Positions 45,887 to 55,268 of a stretch of DNA of 64,000 nt are shown piece by piece. The notes under the pieces were generated by a model. It worked only from the letters and a program-made list of their open reading frames with translations, was not told the origin of the DNA and made no database searches. How positions within the stretch are numbered: position 1 is the stretch's first letter; each line of letters opens with the position of its first letter. Origin of the DNA: Comamonas sp. lk. Lineage in GTDB: Bacteria > Pseudomonadota > Gammaproteobacteria > Burkholderiales > Burkholderiaceae_C. The DNA is taken from NCBI GenBank assembly GCA_945925985.1, contig CAMELV010000002.1:1-64000 (forward strand), written 5' to 3'. The translations under genes were made by a program, and so were the position numbers.

Positions 45887-46840
45887 ATGAATCTGCACCA
45901 ATTTCGCTTTGTTCAGGAAGCAGTCCGCCGCAACCTGAACCTGACTGAAGCCGCAAAGGCCCTGCACACCTCGCAGCCGGGGGTGTCCAAGGCCATCATC
46001 GAGTTGGAAGAAGAGCTGGGCATTGAAATTTTTGCCCGCCACGGCAAACGGCTCAAACGCATCACCGAGCCCGGCCAGCATGTGCTTAAGAGCATCGAGT
46101 TGATCCTGAGAGAGGTTGGCAACCTCAAGCGAATTGGCGAGCAGTACAGCGCCGAAGACAGCGGCACGCTGTCGATTGCCACCACCCACACCCAGGCCCG
46201 CTATGTGCTGCCCGAGCCGGTGGCACGTTTGCGCGAGGCCTACCCCAAGGTCAATGTCAGCCTGCACCAGGGGTCGCCAGAGCAGGTGGCGCGCATGCTG
46301 ATCGATGAGGTGGCCGAGATCGGTATTGCTACTGAGTCCCTGGCCACCTACGCCGAACTGGTCACCCTGCCCTGCTATGAGTGGCAACACGTGCTGGTGC
46401 TGCCGATGGGCCACCCGCTGGGGCAAAAAGAGCACCTCACACTCGAAGACATCGCCCAAGAACCACTCATCACCTACCACCCGGCCTACACTGGGCGCAC
46501 CCGCATCGACCAGGCCTTTGCCACGCGCAAACTCGCCCCCCGGATTGCGCTTGAAGCCATCGACTCGGATGTGATCAAGACCTACGTGCGCTTAGGTCTA
46601 GGGGTGGGCATTGCCGCTGAAATGGCGGTGCGCGACGTGGTGGCCGACGGCGCCAAAAGTGACTTGATGGTGCGCCCGGCCGGCCACCTGTTCGGGCAAA
46701 ATGTGACCCGGGTCGCGTTCAAGCGCGGCGCCTATCTGCGCAATTTCGTCTATAAGTTTGCCGAACTGCTCAGCCCCCGGCTCGGCCGCGACTTGGTCGC
46801 CCGCGCCATGACCGGCCATGTGAACGATTACGAACTCTAA
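45887..46840 (+). CDS. cysB: CysB-like LysR-family transcriptional regulator
   Basis: 317 residues from ATG 45887. N-terminal winged helix (LNLTEAAKALHTSQPGVSKAIIELEEELGIEIFARHGKRL, read in parts) nearly identical in style to CysB/Cbl, which control sulfate assimilation and respond to N-acetylserine or sulfate. Effector domain with TTHTQARYVLPEPVARLR, also diagnostic. The AT-rich 43-base upstream region (ATAATAAATATCATTCTTAG) may contain autoregulatory sites. The genes it controls are not in this window. Confidence 0.9.
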   Translation: MNLHQFRFVQEAVRRNLNLTEAAKALHTSQPGVSKAIIELEEELGIEIFARHGKRLKRITEPGQHVLKSIELILREVGNLKRIGEQYSAEDSGTLSIATTHTQARYVLPEPVARLREAYPKVNVSLHQGSPEQVARMLIDEVAEIGIATESLATYAELVTLPCYEWQHVLVLPMGHPLGQKEHLTLEDIAQEPLITYHPAYTGRTRIDQAFATRKLAPRIALEAIDSDVIKTYVRLGLGVGIAAEMAVRDVVADGAKSDLMVRPAGHLFGQNVTRVAFKRGAYLRNFVYKFAELLSPRLGRDLVARAMTGHVNDYEL

Positions 46841-46846
46841 CCCACC

Positions 46847-48004
46847 ATGATGACGTCCACCCCCACCCTGCTTACCAAGTTGCCCAAGGTCGGCACCACC
46901 ATTTTTACCGTGATGTCGGCGCTGGCCACGGAACACAAGGCGGTCAACCTCGGCCAGGGGTTTCCTGATTTCAACTGCGACCCTCGTCTGGTGGAGGGCG
47001 TGACCTCGGCCATGACCCAGGGCCTGAACCAGTACCCGCCCATGACCGGCGTGCCAGCCCTGCGCGAAGCGGTAGCCGCCAAGGTACAGGCCGTGTATGG
47101 CCGACACTATGACCCGGCGACAGAGATCACCATCACGGCCGGTGCCACGCAGGCCATCATCACCGCCATTCTGGCCGTGGTGCACCCGGGCGACGAGGTG
47201 ATCGTGCTCGAACCCTGCTATGACAGCTATATCCCCAACATCGAGCTGGCGGGTGGCGTCACGGTGCCAGTGCCTCTGACACCGGGCAGCTTCAGGCCAG
47301 ATTTCGACAAAATAGCCGCCGCCATCACCCCCAAAACGCGCGCCCTCCTGATCAACTCGCCGCACAACCCCAGTGGCATGGTCTGGACCGCGCAGGAAAT
47401 GCTGCAACTGCAAAACTTGCTGGCACCGACCGACATCTTGCTGATCAGCGACGAGGTCTACGAGCACATGGTGTTTGACGGTGTGCCCCATGAGAGTGCG
47501 GCGCGCTACCCCGGCTTGGCGGCACGTGCCTTCATCGTGTCCAGCTTTGGCAAAACCTACCACGTGACCGGCTGGAAAGTAGGCTATGTGGCCGCGCCAG
47601 CGTCCCTGAGCGCCGAGTTCCGCAAGGTGCACCAGTTCAATGTGTTCACCGTTAACACCCCGGTGCAGCATGGGCTGGCTGCCTACATGGCTGATCCCGA
47701 GCCTTATTTGGGGCTACCGGCGTTCTACCAGCGCAAGCGAGACCTGTTTCGCGCCGGCCTGGCCCACACCCGCTTCAAGCTGCTGCCCGGTGAAGGCACG
47801 TATTTTCAGTGTGTGGACATTTCCGACGTCAGCGACCTGAGCGAAGCCGAGTTCTGCCAATGGCTCACCCGAGACATCGGCGTCGCCGCCATCCCGTTGT
47901 CGGCCTTTTACGGCGACAGTTTTGACCAGCGTGTGGTTCGGTTTTGTTTTGCAAAGAAAGACGAGACACTGAACGCTGCGCTGGAGAGGTTGGCTCGCTT
48001 GTAA
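46847..48004 (+). CDS. PLP-dependent aminotransferase, methionine/kynurenine type (YbdL-like)
   Basis: 385-residue class I/II aminotransferase. Conserved VNLGQGFPDFNCDPRLVEGV (read in parts), NQYPPMTGVPALREAVA, NSPHNPSGMVWT, SDEVYEHMVFDG and the cofactor lysine in SSFGKTYHVTGWKVGY. This set matches E. coli YbdL (methionine aminotransferase) and kynurenine aminotransferases. It starts six bases after the CysB-like stop, so cotranscription is likely and a sulfur amino acid role fits. Confidence 0.9.
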   Translation: MMTSTPTLLTKLPKVGTTIFTVMSALATEHKAVNLGQGFPDFNCDPRLVEGVTSAMTQGLNQYPPMTGVPALREAVAAKVQAVYGRHYDPATEITITAGATQAIITAILAVVHPGDEVIVLEPCYDSYIPNIELAGGVTVPVPLTPGSFRPDFDKIAAAITPKTRALLINSPHNPSGMVWTAQEMLQLQNLLAPTDILLISDEVYEHMVFDGVPHESAARYPGLAARAFIVSSFGKTYHVTGWKVGYVAAPASLSAEFRKVHQFNVFTVNTPVQHGLAAYMADPEPYLGLPAFYQRKRDLFRAGLAHTRFKLLPGEGTYFQCVDISDVSDLSEAEFCQWLTRDIGVAAIPLSAFYGDSFDQRVVRFCFAKKDETLNAALERLARL

Positions 48005-48026
48005 CCTAGGGTCCGGATCATAAACC

Positions 48027-51000
48027 TCAGCTACCCAACTGCGCCCAAGCCTTGTCCAGCCGCTTCACACTGACCGGCTGCGGAGTGCGCAATTCTTGGG
48101 CAAAAAAGCTCACGCGGAGTTCTTCCAGCAGCCAGCGGAACTCCAGCATGCGCTCATCGGTCACGCCCTTGCGCTCAGCGACCAGCCGCCAGTAACGCTG
48201 CTCCAGTGGCCGAAGTTCGGCCAGACGGGCGGTGTCTCGCGCCGGGTCGGCACGCAGCTTGTCCAGCCTCAGCGTAATGGCCTTGAGGTAACGCACTACG
48301 TGCTGTAACGCCCCCCAGGGGGTTTGCACCAAGAAGCGTTTGGGTAACAGGCGGGCCAATTGCTGCGCGGCGTCGGCACTGGCCTCAGCCGCCTGCTTGC
48401 TGTCGCGGATCTTGCGCGCCGCCACCGCGTACTCGGCCAGAATCAATGCCGTCAACCGCGCCACCTCGGTCGCGATCAGGGTCAGGCGGCCGCGACCTTC
48501 GTCCAGCCGACGCTTGAAATCAGCTTCTTGGGTCGGCAACGGCTCCAGCAGAAAAGCCCGATCCAGCGCCACGGCGACGATTTGCTCGCGCAGCTCCTCC
48601 AGCGTGCCGCCGCCCGAGCCGTCCGCGGCCTTGCCCAGCTGCATGAAGGCGGCTGCCATTTTTTGCAACTCGGGGATATTTTTCTCCAGATACTTGAGCG
48701 CATCCTTGATCTGCAGCGCAAACAGACGCCGCAGACCAGCACGGTGGCGGGCCGCGGCGGCCTCGGGCTCGTCAAACACCTCCACCGTCACCGCATCGCC
48801 AGCGTCAATCAGGGCCGGGTAGCCGATCAGCGTCTGTGCGCCCTTGCGGATCTCCAGCAGTTCGGGCAATTCGCCAAAGGTCCAGCTGGTGTAGCGCTGG
48901 CTAGCCAGATCAAGCACCGCTGAGTTTGCTACTTTTTTAGTAGCTACTAAGCCAATACTGGCGTGGCCTAGAGCCACTTTTGGTTCTAAACTTTCCGAAC
49001 CGGCCCGCTGGCTGGCCACCTTCAGCGCGGCCAGCGCCTGAAATGCGCCGCGGGCTTGGGCGCCGAGTTCAGCCTTGAGCGCACCCAGGTTGCGCCCGGT
49101 GCCCAGCAAGCGGCCATGCTCGTCCACCACTCGGAAATTCATGAAGGCGTGGGGGCTTAGCATGTCGACCTTGAAGTCATTGCGCGCAATGTCCACCGCA
49201 GTGGCCTTGCGCGCAAGCTTGAGCACCGCATCGGTCAAGGAACCCTGGCCAAACAGCTCGGGCGCATTCAGGGCCTCGGCCATCTGGTTGGCGGTTTCGG
49301 GCAAAGGCACCAATCGCGAACGGGGGCGCTGGTGCAGGGTTTTTAACAGCGCCAGCACCTTGTCGCGCAGCATGCCGGGCACCAGCCACTCGCAACGCTC
49401 CTCGTTCACCTGGTTCAGCACGAACAGCGGCACGGTCACGGTCAGGCCGTCGCGCGCGTCGCCGGGCTCGTGCAGATAGGCGGCGGCGCAATCCACGCCG
49501 CCCAGGCGCAGGGCCTTGGGGAAGGTGCTGGTGGTGATGCCGGCAGCCTCGTGGCGCATCAGCTCTTCGCGTGTCAGCAGCAGCAATTGCGGCTGTTTTT
49601 TGGCCTCCTGCCGGTACCACCCCTCCAAGGTGTGGCCACTGCACACCTCGGCTGGCAATTGCTGGTCGTAAAAGGCGTAGATCAGTTCCTCGTCCACCAG
49701 CACGTCCTGCCGGCGCGCCTTGTGTTCCAGCTCTTCCACCTGCCGGATCAGCTTCTGGTTGGCGGCCAGAAATGACAGTGGCGTCTCCCACTCGCCGGCC
49801 ACCAGCGCCTGGCGGATGAAAATCTCGCGGGCGCCGGCCAGGTCAATCCGGCTGTAATTGACGCGCCGTCCGCTGTAAATCACCAGCCCGTACAGCGTGG
49901 CACGCTCCAGCGCCACCACTTCGCCGGCCTTTTTCTCCCAGTGCGGGTCCAGCAACTGCTTCTTTAGCAAATGGGCGCCGACCTGCTCCAGCCACTGAGG
50001 CTCGATGTTCGCCAGGCCGCGCCCAAACAGGCGGGTGGTTTCCACCAGTTCCGCCGCGACCAGCCAGCGCCCCGGTTTTTTAGCAAGGTGCGCGCCCGGA
50101 TGGGCAAAAAACTTGATGCCACGTGCACCCAGGTACTCGCCCTGGGGGCCCTCGCCTTCAGTTTTGAAGCCAATGTTGCCCAGCAGGCCGGCCAGCATGG
50201 CCAGGTGCAGCTGCTCGTAGCTGGCCGGGCTGGTGTTCAGCCGCCACTTGTGTTCGGCCACCACGGTGTGCAACTGGCTGTAAATATCGCGCCACTCGCG
50301 CACTCGGCGTATGCTGACAAAGTTTTGCCGTAGCAGCTGCTCATACTGGCGGTTGCTGATCTTGTGCTCATTGGCGGCACCGGCGTGTTGTTTGCCGCCT
50401 CGGCTGTCGCCCAGCCACTTCCAGAGCTTGAGGTAGCCGCTGAACTCGCTTTTCTCATCGTCAAATTTAGCATGCGCCTGGTCGGCCTGGGCCTGCAGCT
50501 CCATGGGCCGGTCGCGCACGTCCTGCACGCTCAGGGCCGAGGCGATCACCAGCACCTCGTCGAGTGCCTCGCGCGAGCGCGCCTCCAGAATCATGCGGCC
50601 AACCCGTGGGTCCAGCGGAAGCCGGGCCAGCTCCTGACCGGTAGCAGTCAGCTCATTGGCATCGTCTACTGCGCCCAGCTCGGCCAACAATTGATAGCCG
50701 TCGGCAATGGCGCGACCTGAGGGGTGCTCCAGAAACGGAAAATCTTCCACCACGCCCAAGCGCAGGGATTTCATGCGCAAAATCACCCCAGCCAGCGAAC
50801 TGCGCAAAATCTCCGGGTCGGTAAATCGTGGCCGCCCGTCAAAGTCTTTCTGGTCGTACAGCCGGATGCAGATACCGTTGGCCACCCGGCCACAACGGCC
50901 GGCACGCTGGTTGGCCGACGACTGGCTGACCGGCTCCACCAGCAGTTGCTCGACCTTGCTTCTAAAACTGTAGCGCTTCATGCGCGCCGTGCCGGCATCA

Positions 51001-51947
51001 ATCACGTAACGGATGCCGGGCACGGTGAGCGAGGTCTCAGCCACATTGGTCGCCAGCACAATGCGGCGCCCGCCATGGCTGTCAAAAATGCGGTCCTGCT
51101 CGACCTGGCTCAGGCGCGCAAACAGCGGCAGTACCTCGGCGTGGCGCAGCAGCGGCTGGTGGCTCAGGTGCCGGCGCAGGTGGTCGGTAGCCTCGCGAAT
51201 TTCACGCTCACCGGGCAAAAACACCAGGATGTCGCCCTGGTTGTGAGCGTCGCGCCAGAGTTCGTCCACGCCATCGGCAATGGCGTTGTTCAAGTCGTAA
51301 TCACGCGCCTCTTCAAACGGTCGGTAGCGCTGCTCCACCGGGAACATGCGGCCCGACACCATGATGATGGGCGCCGGACCGGTTTTGCTTTTGAAGTGGT
51401 CGGCAAAGCGCTGTGCATCGATGGTGGCTGAGGTCACCACCACCTTCAGATCGGGCCGGCGCGGCAGGACTTGGCGCAGGTAGCCCAGCAAAAAGTCGAT
51501 GTTGAGGCTGCGCTCGTGCGCCTCGTCGATGATGATGGTGTCGTAAGCTTTGAGCAGCGGGTCGGTCTGTGTCTCGGCGAGCAAGATGCCGTCCGTCATG
51601 AGCTTGACCGAGGCGTCGCGGCTGAGCCGGTCCTGAAAACGCACCTTGAAGCCCACCACATCGCCCAGTGGCGTCGCCAACTCCTCGGCGATGCGTTTAG
51701 CCACACTGCTGGCGGCAATACGGCGCGGCTGGGTGTGGCCGATCAACTTGCCCTGCCCGGCCGGATAGTTGCACTTGCCGCGCCCCATGGCTAGTGCAAT
51801 CTTGGGCAGTTGCGTGGTCTTGCCAGAGCCGGTTTCGCCGCAAACGATGATCACCTGGTGCTGCGCCATCGCCGCCATGATCTCGTCGCGCCGGGCTGAG
51901 ACCGGCAGGGATTCGGGGAACTCGATTTTCAAAGAGGGGGCAGTCAA
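48027..51947 (-). CDS. hrpA: ATP-dependent RNA helicase HrpA
   Basis: 1306-residue DEAH-box helicase; acts on stalled ribosomes and mRNA. Walker A GETGSGKTTQLPK (about 37-49), DEAHERSLNIDFLLGYL, SATIDAQRFADHF and QRAGRCGR motif VI. HA2/OB domain and the long DUF3418 C-terminal region (VARLTALILAEYA, ending VKRLDKAWAQLGS). Around residues 987-1007 (ALGHASIGLVATKKVANSAV) the DNA is an AT-rich repeat in frame. ATG 51947 chosen; divergent from argA. Confidence 0.95.
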   Translation of the reverse strand: MTAPSLKIEFPESLPVSARRDEIMAAMAQHQVIIVCGETGSGKTTQLPKIALAMGRGKCNYPAGQGKLIGHTQPRRIAASSVAKRIAEELATPLGDVVGFKVRFQDRLSRDASVKLMTDGILLAETQTDPLLKAYDTIIIDEAHERSLNIDFLLGYLRQVLPRRPDLKVVVTSATIDAQRFADHFKSKTGPAPIIMVSGRMFPVEQRYRPFEEARDYDLNNAIADGVDELWRDAHNQGDILVFLPGEREIREATDHLRRHLSHQPLLRHAEVLPLFARLSQVEQDRIFDSHGGRRIVLATNVAETSLTVPGIRYVIDAGTARMKRYSFRSKVEQLLVEPVSQSSANQRAGRCGRVANGICIRLYDQKDFDGRPRFTDPEILRSSLAGVILRMKSLRLGVVEDFPFLEHPSGRAIADGYQLLAELGAVDDANELTATGQELARLPLDPRVGRMILEARSREALDEVLVIASALSVQDVRDRPMELQAQADQAHAKFDDEKSEFSGYLKLWKWLGDSRGGKQHAGAANEHKISNRQYEQLLRQNFVSIRRVREWRDIYSQLHTVVAEHKWRLNTSPASYEQLHLAMLAGLLGNIGFKTEGEGPQGEYLGARGIKFFAHPGAHLAKKPGRWLVAAELVETTRLFGRGLANIEPQWLEQVGAHLLKKQLLDPHWEKKAGEVVALERATLYGLVIYSGRRVNYSRIDLAGAREIFIRQALVAGEWETPLSFLAANQKLIRQVEELEHKARRQDVLVDEELIYAFYDQQLPAEVCSGHTLEGWYRQEAKKQPQLLLLTREELMRHEAAGITTSTFPKALRLGGVDCAAAYLHEPGDARDGLTVTVPLFVLNQVNEERCEWLVPGMLRDKVLALLKTLHQRPRSRLVPLPETANQMAEALNAPELFGQGSLTDAVLKLARKATAVDIARNDFKVDMLSPHAFMNFRVVDEHGRLLGTGRNLGALKAELGAQARGAFQALAALKVASQRAGSESLEPKVALGHASIGLVATKKVANSAVLDLASQRYTSWTFGELPELLEIRKGAQTLIGYPALIDAGDAVTVEVFDEPEAAAARHRAGLRRLFALQIKDALKYLEKNIPELQKMAAAFMQLGKAADGSGGGTLEELREQIVAVALDRAFLLEPLPTQEADFKRRLDEGRGRLTLIATEVARLTALILAEYAVAARKIRDSKQAAEASADAAQQLARLLPKRFLVQTPWGALQHVVRYLKAITLRLDKLRADPARDTARLAELRPLEQRYWRLVAERKGVTDERMLEFRWLLEELRVSFFAQELRTPQPVSVKRLDKAWAQLGS
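48924..48990. repeat. In-frame short AT-rich repeat inside hrpA
   Basis: GCTACTTTTTTAGTAGC forms a 6-bp stem, followed by TACTAAGCCAATACTGGCGTGG and CCTAGAGCCAC (read in halves). The same order of motifs occurs in truB (20411-20470). It resembles dispersed repeats I recall from Comamonadaceae intergenic DNA. It keeps the hrpA frame open and adds about 20 residues in the variable C-terminal region. Confidence 0.55.
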
Positions 51948-52014
51948 GGGGACAACTTGGTAGAGAATGGACGATTATCCCTGCCCGCGAACGCCATCAC
52001 CCCGCTCTTGTCGC

Positions 52015-53364
52015 ATGACCTCCGTCTTCAACTTCACCTTTGTCCCCTGGTTCCGATCGGTCGCGCCCTACATTCACAAGTTCAGAAACCAGACCTTTGT
52101 GGTGGGCATTGCTGGAGAAGCCATCGCCGCCGGCAAACTTCAGCATCTAGCGCAAGACCTGGCCATGATCCAGAGCATGGGCGTCAAGATCGTGTTGGTG
52201 CATGGATTTCGGCCTCAGGTCAATGAGCAGCTCAAGGCCAAGGGCCACACGCCGCGCTACTCTCACGGGCTGCGCATCACCGACGAGGTGTCTCTCGACT
52301 GCGCCCAGGAGGCCGCCGGGCAATTGCGCTATGAGATCGAGGCGGCTTTCAGCCAGGGACTGCCCAATACGCCCATGGCCGGCTCAACGGTAAGGGTCAT
52401 CTCAGGTAACTTTCTCACCGCACGCCCGGTCGGCATTGTGGATGGGGTGGATTTCCAGCACTCGGGGCTGGTGCGCAAGGTCGACACCGCCGGCATCATG
52501 CGCACGTTGGACATGGGCGCCTTGGTGCTGCTGTCGCCATTTGGCTTTTCGCCCACGGGCGAAGCCTTCAACCTGACCATGGAAGAGGTGGCCACCTCAG
52601 TCGCCACCGCTCTGCAGGCTGACAAGCTGATCTTTTTGACCGAGGTGCCCGGCATCCGTATGCGCCCGACCGAACCCGAGGGTGAAGACAACCCGATCGA
52701 CACCGAACTGCCACTGGCTCAGGCCGAGCAATTGTTGGTGGCCCTGCCTGCCGCCAACCAGCCCACGGATACGGCGTTTTACCTGCAGCACTGCGTCAAG
52801 GCTTGCAAGAGCGGCGTGGAGCGCAGTCACATCATCCCGTTTGCAGTGGACGGCGCTATTTTGCTGGAGGTCTATGTGCACGATGGCATAGGCACCATGG
52901 TTGTCGATGAAAAGCTGGAAAGCCTTCGCGAGGCCACGGTCGACGACGTAGGCGGCATCTTGCAACTGATCGAACCCTTTGAGAAAGATGGCACCTTGGT
53001 CAAACGGGGCCGCACCGAGATCGAGCGTGACGTGGGCAACTACACGGTCATCGAGCACGACGGCGTGATCTTCGCCTGCGCCGCGCTGTACACCTACCCC
53101 GAGGGACGCACAGCGGAAATGGCCGCATTGACCGTATCGCCGCAGGTGCAGGGCCAGGGCGACGGCGAGCGCATTCTCAAGCGCATCGAGCAGCGCGCCC
53201 GTGGCGCTGGTCTGGACAGCATCTTCGTGCTGACCACCCGCACCACTCACTGGTTTCTCAAACGCGGTTTCGTGCTGGTAGACCCCGACTGGCTGCCCGA
53301 CGCCCGCAAGCGCAAGTACAACTGGGACCGTAAGAGCCAGGTACTGGTTAAGAAATTAGGCTAA
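52015..53364 (+). CDS. argA: N-acetylglutamate synthase
   Basis: First enzyme of arginine synthesis. 449 residues from ATG 52015 (MTSVFNFTFVPWFRSVAPYIHKF, read in parts); an upstream start at 51967 is not conserved-looking. Amino acid kinase domain (about 20-290: FVVGIAGEA, KIVLVHGFRPQVNEQL) that binds arginine, then GNAT acetyltransferase domain (about 305-449: LTVSPQVQGQGDGERILKRIE, RGFVLVDPDWLPDARKRKYNWDRKS, read in parts). The GNAT acetyl-CoA motif reads QGQGDG. Confidence 0.95.
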   Translation: MTSVFNFTFVPWFRSVAPYIHKFRNQTFVVGIAGEAIAAGKLQHLAQDLAMIQSMGVKIVLVHGFRPQVNEQLKAKGHTPRYSHGLRITDEVSLDCAQEAAGQLRYEIEAAFSQGLPNTPMAGSTVRVISGNFLTARPVGIVDGVDFQHSGLVRKVDTAGIMRTLDMGALVLLSPFGFSPTGEAFNLTMEEVATSVATALQADKLIFLTEVPGIRMRPTEPEGEDNPIDTELPLAQAEQLLVALPAANQPTDTAFYLQHCVKACKSGVERSHIIPFAVDGAILLEVYVHDGIGTMVVDEKLESLREATVDDVGGILQLIEPFEKDGTLVKRGRTEIERDVGNYTVIEHDGVIFACAALYTYPEGRTAEMAALTVSPQVQGQGDGERILKRIEQRARGAGLDSIFVLTTRTTHWFLKRGFVLVDPDWLPDARKRKYNWDRKSQVLVKKLG

Positions 53365-53392
53365 GTCCCGCACATATTCACAGGAAACAGGC

Positions 53393-54097
53393 ATGAGCTC
53401 TCTCAATTTCATTGGTGGCGAAAAAGGCGGCGTCGGTAAATCGGTGGCCGCCCGTGCTCTGGCGCAGTATTTCATCGATCGCGAAAAGCCCTTCACCGGC
53501 TTTGACACCGACCGCTCACACACCTCGTTCGCGCGCTTTTATGCCGACTACGCGGCACCGGTGGTGGTGGACAGCTACGAAGGGCTGGACCGGATTTTCA
53601 ATGCGCTGGAATCGGGAGATGCCGATGCACCGGTGCCGAGCGTGATCGTAGACCTGGCTGCCCAAACGGCGGCGCCCCTGGCACGCTGGGTGCAGGACTC
53701 GGACTTGCTGGCGCTGCTGGCCGAGATGGGCGTCACCGTGAATTTTTGGCACGTGGCCGATGTTGGGCATGATTCGGTGGAACTGCTGGGACGGCTGCTG
53801 ACCACCTACGGCGCCGGGCCAGGCTATGTGGTGCTCAAAAACCAGGGACGGGGCTCGGACTTCTCGCAGCTGGACCGATCTCCCGCGCTGGCAAAAGCAA
53901 GGTCACTGGGCGCCTACTGCATCGATCTGCCTATGCTGCACGAAGCCAGTATGCGCAAGATCGACCGACAAAACGCGAGTTTTTGGGCTGCGATCAACGA
54001 CCGCAGCAGCCCGGACTGCCTGGGCATGCTTGAGCGACAGCGGGTAAAAACCTGGCTACGCAATACCTACGCCAACTTTGACACCCTCCCTTTGTAG
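53393..54097 (+). CDS. ParA/MinD-like P-loop ATPase, orphan
   Basis: 234 residues. Deviant Walker A GEKGGVGKSVAARAL at residues 9-23, with the switch I-like FTGFDTDRSHTSFARFY (36-52) and VIVDLAAQTAAPLARWV as a Walker B region. No ParB, replication or chemotaxis gene is adjacent; it follows argA by 28 bases and may be cotranscribed. It resembles proteins often annotated as mobilisation or CobQ/ParA-like ATPases. Cargo unknown. Confidence 0.75.
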   Translation: MSSLNFIGGEKGGVGKSVAARALAQYFIDREKPFTGFDTDRSHTSFARFYADYAAPVVVDSYEGLDRIFNALESGDADAPVPSVIVDLAAQTAAPLARWVQDSDLLALLAEMGVTVNFWHVADVGHDSVELLGRLLTTYGAGPGYVVLKNQGRGSDFSQLDRSPALAKARSLGAYCIDLPMLHEASMRKIDRQNASFWAAINDRSSPDCLGMLERQRVKTWLRNTYANFDTLPL

Positions 54098-54098
54098 G

Positions 54099-54614
54099 TT
54101 AGCGGCGGCTGCCGATCCGCCAGAGTTGAGCAATAGACAGCGCTGCAATGCCGCAAAAGCACAGAAATGACCAGTTGGCGATCGAGCCGCCCAGAAAAGT
54201 CCAGTCCACCTTGCTGCAGTCGCCACCGCCTTTGAAGATCATGGGAATGGCGCGCTGCAGTGGAAACGTTTCGATCATGCCGTAGAAATCTCGTCCACAG
54301 CTCACGACCTCAGGCGGGTACCACTGCAACCAGCTTTGCCTCGCCGCGACGTAGGCGCCAAACGCTGCTGTCAAAACCAGGGTGACGCTAGCCCCGAGAT
54401 GGAAGCCTTTCCGGCCTGTAGCCCCCGCCAGTGCTGCAATCAATGCTATTAAAACTAGAGCGTACCGTTGGACAATGCACATTGGGCATGGCACTAAGCC
54501 TACCCCGTGTTGCAGGTACAGGCCAAAAGCCAGCATCGCCACGCACGCTGCGCTGAGCACACCAGAGACCTGGCGCGGCGCCCGGTCAAGCCAAACGGCC
54601 AGCCATGACAACAT
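54099..54614 (-). CDS. dsbB: Disulfide bond formation protein DsbB
   Basis: 171 residues, four membrane helices. Reoxidises DsbA using ubiquinone. First cysteine pair Cys43/Cys46 in VPCPMCIVQRYAL; second pair in VVSCGRDF and GGGDCSKVDW (about residues 106 and 132). Length normal. Its stop is one base from the ParA-like stop (convergent). dsbA not in the window. Confidence 0.94.
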   Translation of the reverse strand: MLSWLAVWLDRAPRQVSGVLSAACVAMLAFGLYLQHGVGLVPCPMCIVQRYALVLIALIAALAGATGRKGFHLGASVTLVLTAAFGAYVAARQSWLQWYPPEVVSCGRDFYGMIETFPLQRAIPMIFKGGGDCSKVDWTFLGGSIANWSFLCFCGIAALSIAQLWRIGSRR

Positions 54615-54620
54615 GGCGCG

Positions 54621-54851
54621 TCAGCTGTTGGATTCGTCCAGCGCCTTGCAGGACGGCGCACACACGGCCTGGGACTTGCCTAGGATTTTGCGTGAGCTTA
54701 ATTGGGAACGGGGCCGATGTTTGCCGCACAAAAAGCACGACATGGTTGCCGCACCAAATGAGGTTGCCGCAGTGAACGGGGAACCCGATACTTTGGACTT
54801 GTAACGCAGCCCGTCGGCCACCATCGTCGTTTTCGTGTCAACTTTTGCCAT
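54621..54851 (-). CDS. Small cysteine-rich protein, unrecognised
   Basis: 76 residues ending six bases before the dsbB start, same strand. [22 protein letters not shown] and QAVCAPSC contain a CxxC plus a CxxxC arrangement, consistent with a small zinc ribbon. [16 protein letters not shown] looks conserved in style. Possibly cotranscribed with dsbB. Function unknown; frame continuous and free of the skew of shadow frames, but a chance ORF is not excluded. Confidence 0.6.
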   Translation of the reverse strand: MAKVDTKTTMVADGLRYKSKVSGSPFTAATSFGAATMSCFLCGKHRPRSQLSSRKILGKSQAVCAPSCKALDESNS

Positions 54852-54981
54852 ATCTTCGATCTTACTTCTAATGGAGCCGGCGCGGGCAAAAAAATCAAGC
54901 TACAACCAACCCTGCCGCAGTAACTGCCACTTAAAGCTTGCTAAAGTCCATCCCTCACCCGATATTGTTCAAAGGTCACCC

Positions 54982-55254
54982 ATGGCACGCACCGTCAACT
55001 GCATCAAGCTCGGCAAGGAAGCCGACGGACTTGATTTCCCACCCTACCCTGGCGAGCTGGGCAAACGCATTTGGGAGGGCGTCAGCAAAGAGGCCTGGGC
55101 TGCCTGGCTCAAGCACCAGACCATGTTGGTCAATGAAAACCGTCTGAATCTCGCCGACGCGCGCGCCCGTCAGTACCTGGCCCGCCAAATGGAAAACCAC
55201 TTTTTTGGCGATGGCGCTGACGCTGCCCAGGGTTACGTACCGCCGACAGCCTGA
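54982..55254 (+). CDS. yggX: Probable Fe(2+)-trafficking protein YggX
   Basis: 90 residues from ATG 54982 ([32 protein letters not shown], read in parts). Protects Fe-S clusters from oxidation; Cys7 conserved. [23 protein letters not shown] and the terminal EMENHFFG-like [10 protein letters not shown] are diagnostic. Divergent from the small cysteine gene; 14 bases before mnmC. Confidence 0.95.
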   Translation: MARTVNCIKLGKEADGLDFPPYPGELGKRIWEGVSKEAWAAWLKHQTMLVNENRLNLADARARQYLARQMENHFFGDGADAAQGYVPPTA

Positions 55255-55268
55255 AGGTATCCGGGCGC

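Noticed and set aside
46598-47671. Open frame opposite the aminotransferase gene
   Set aside because: His/Gly-rich antisense shadow of a clearly conserved gene.
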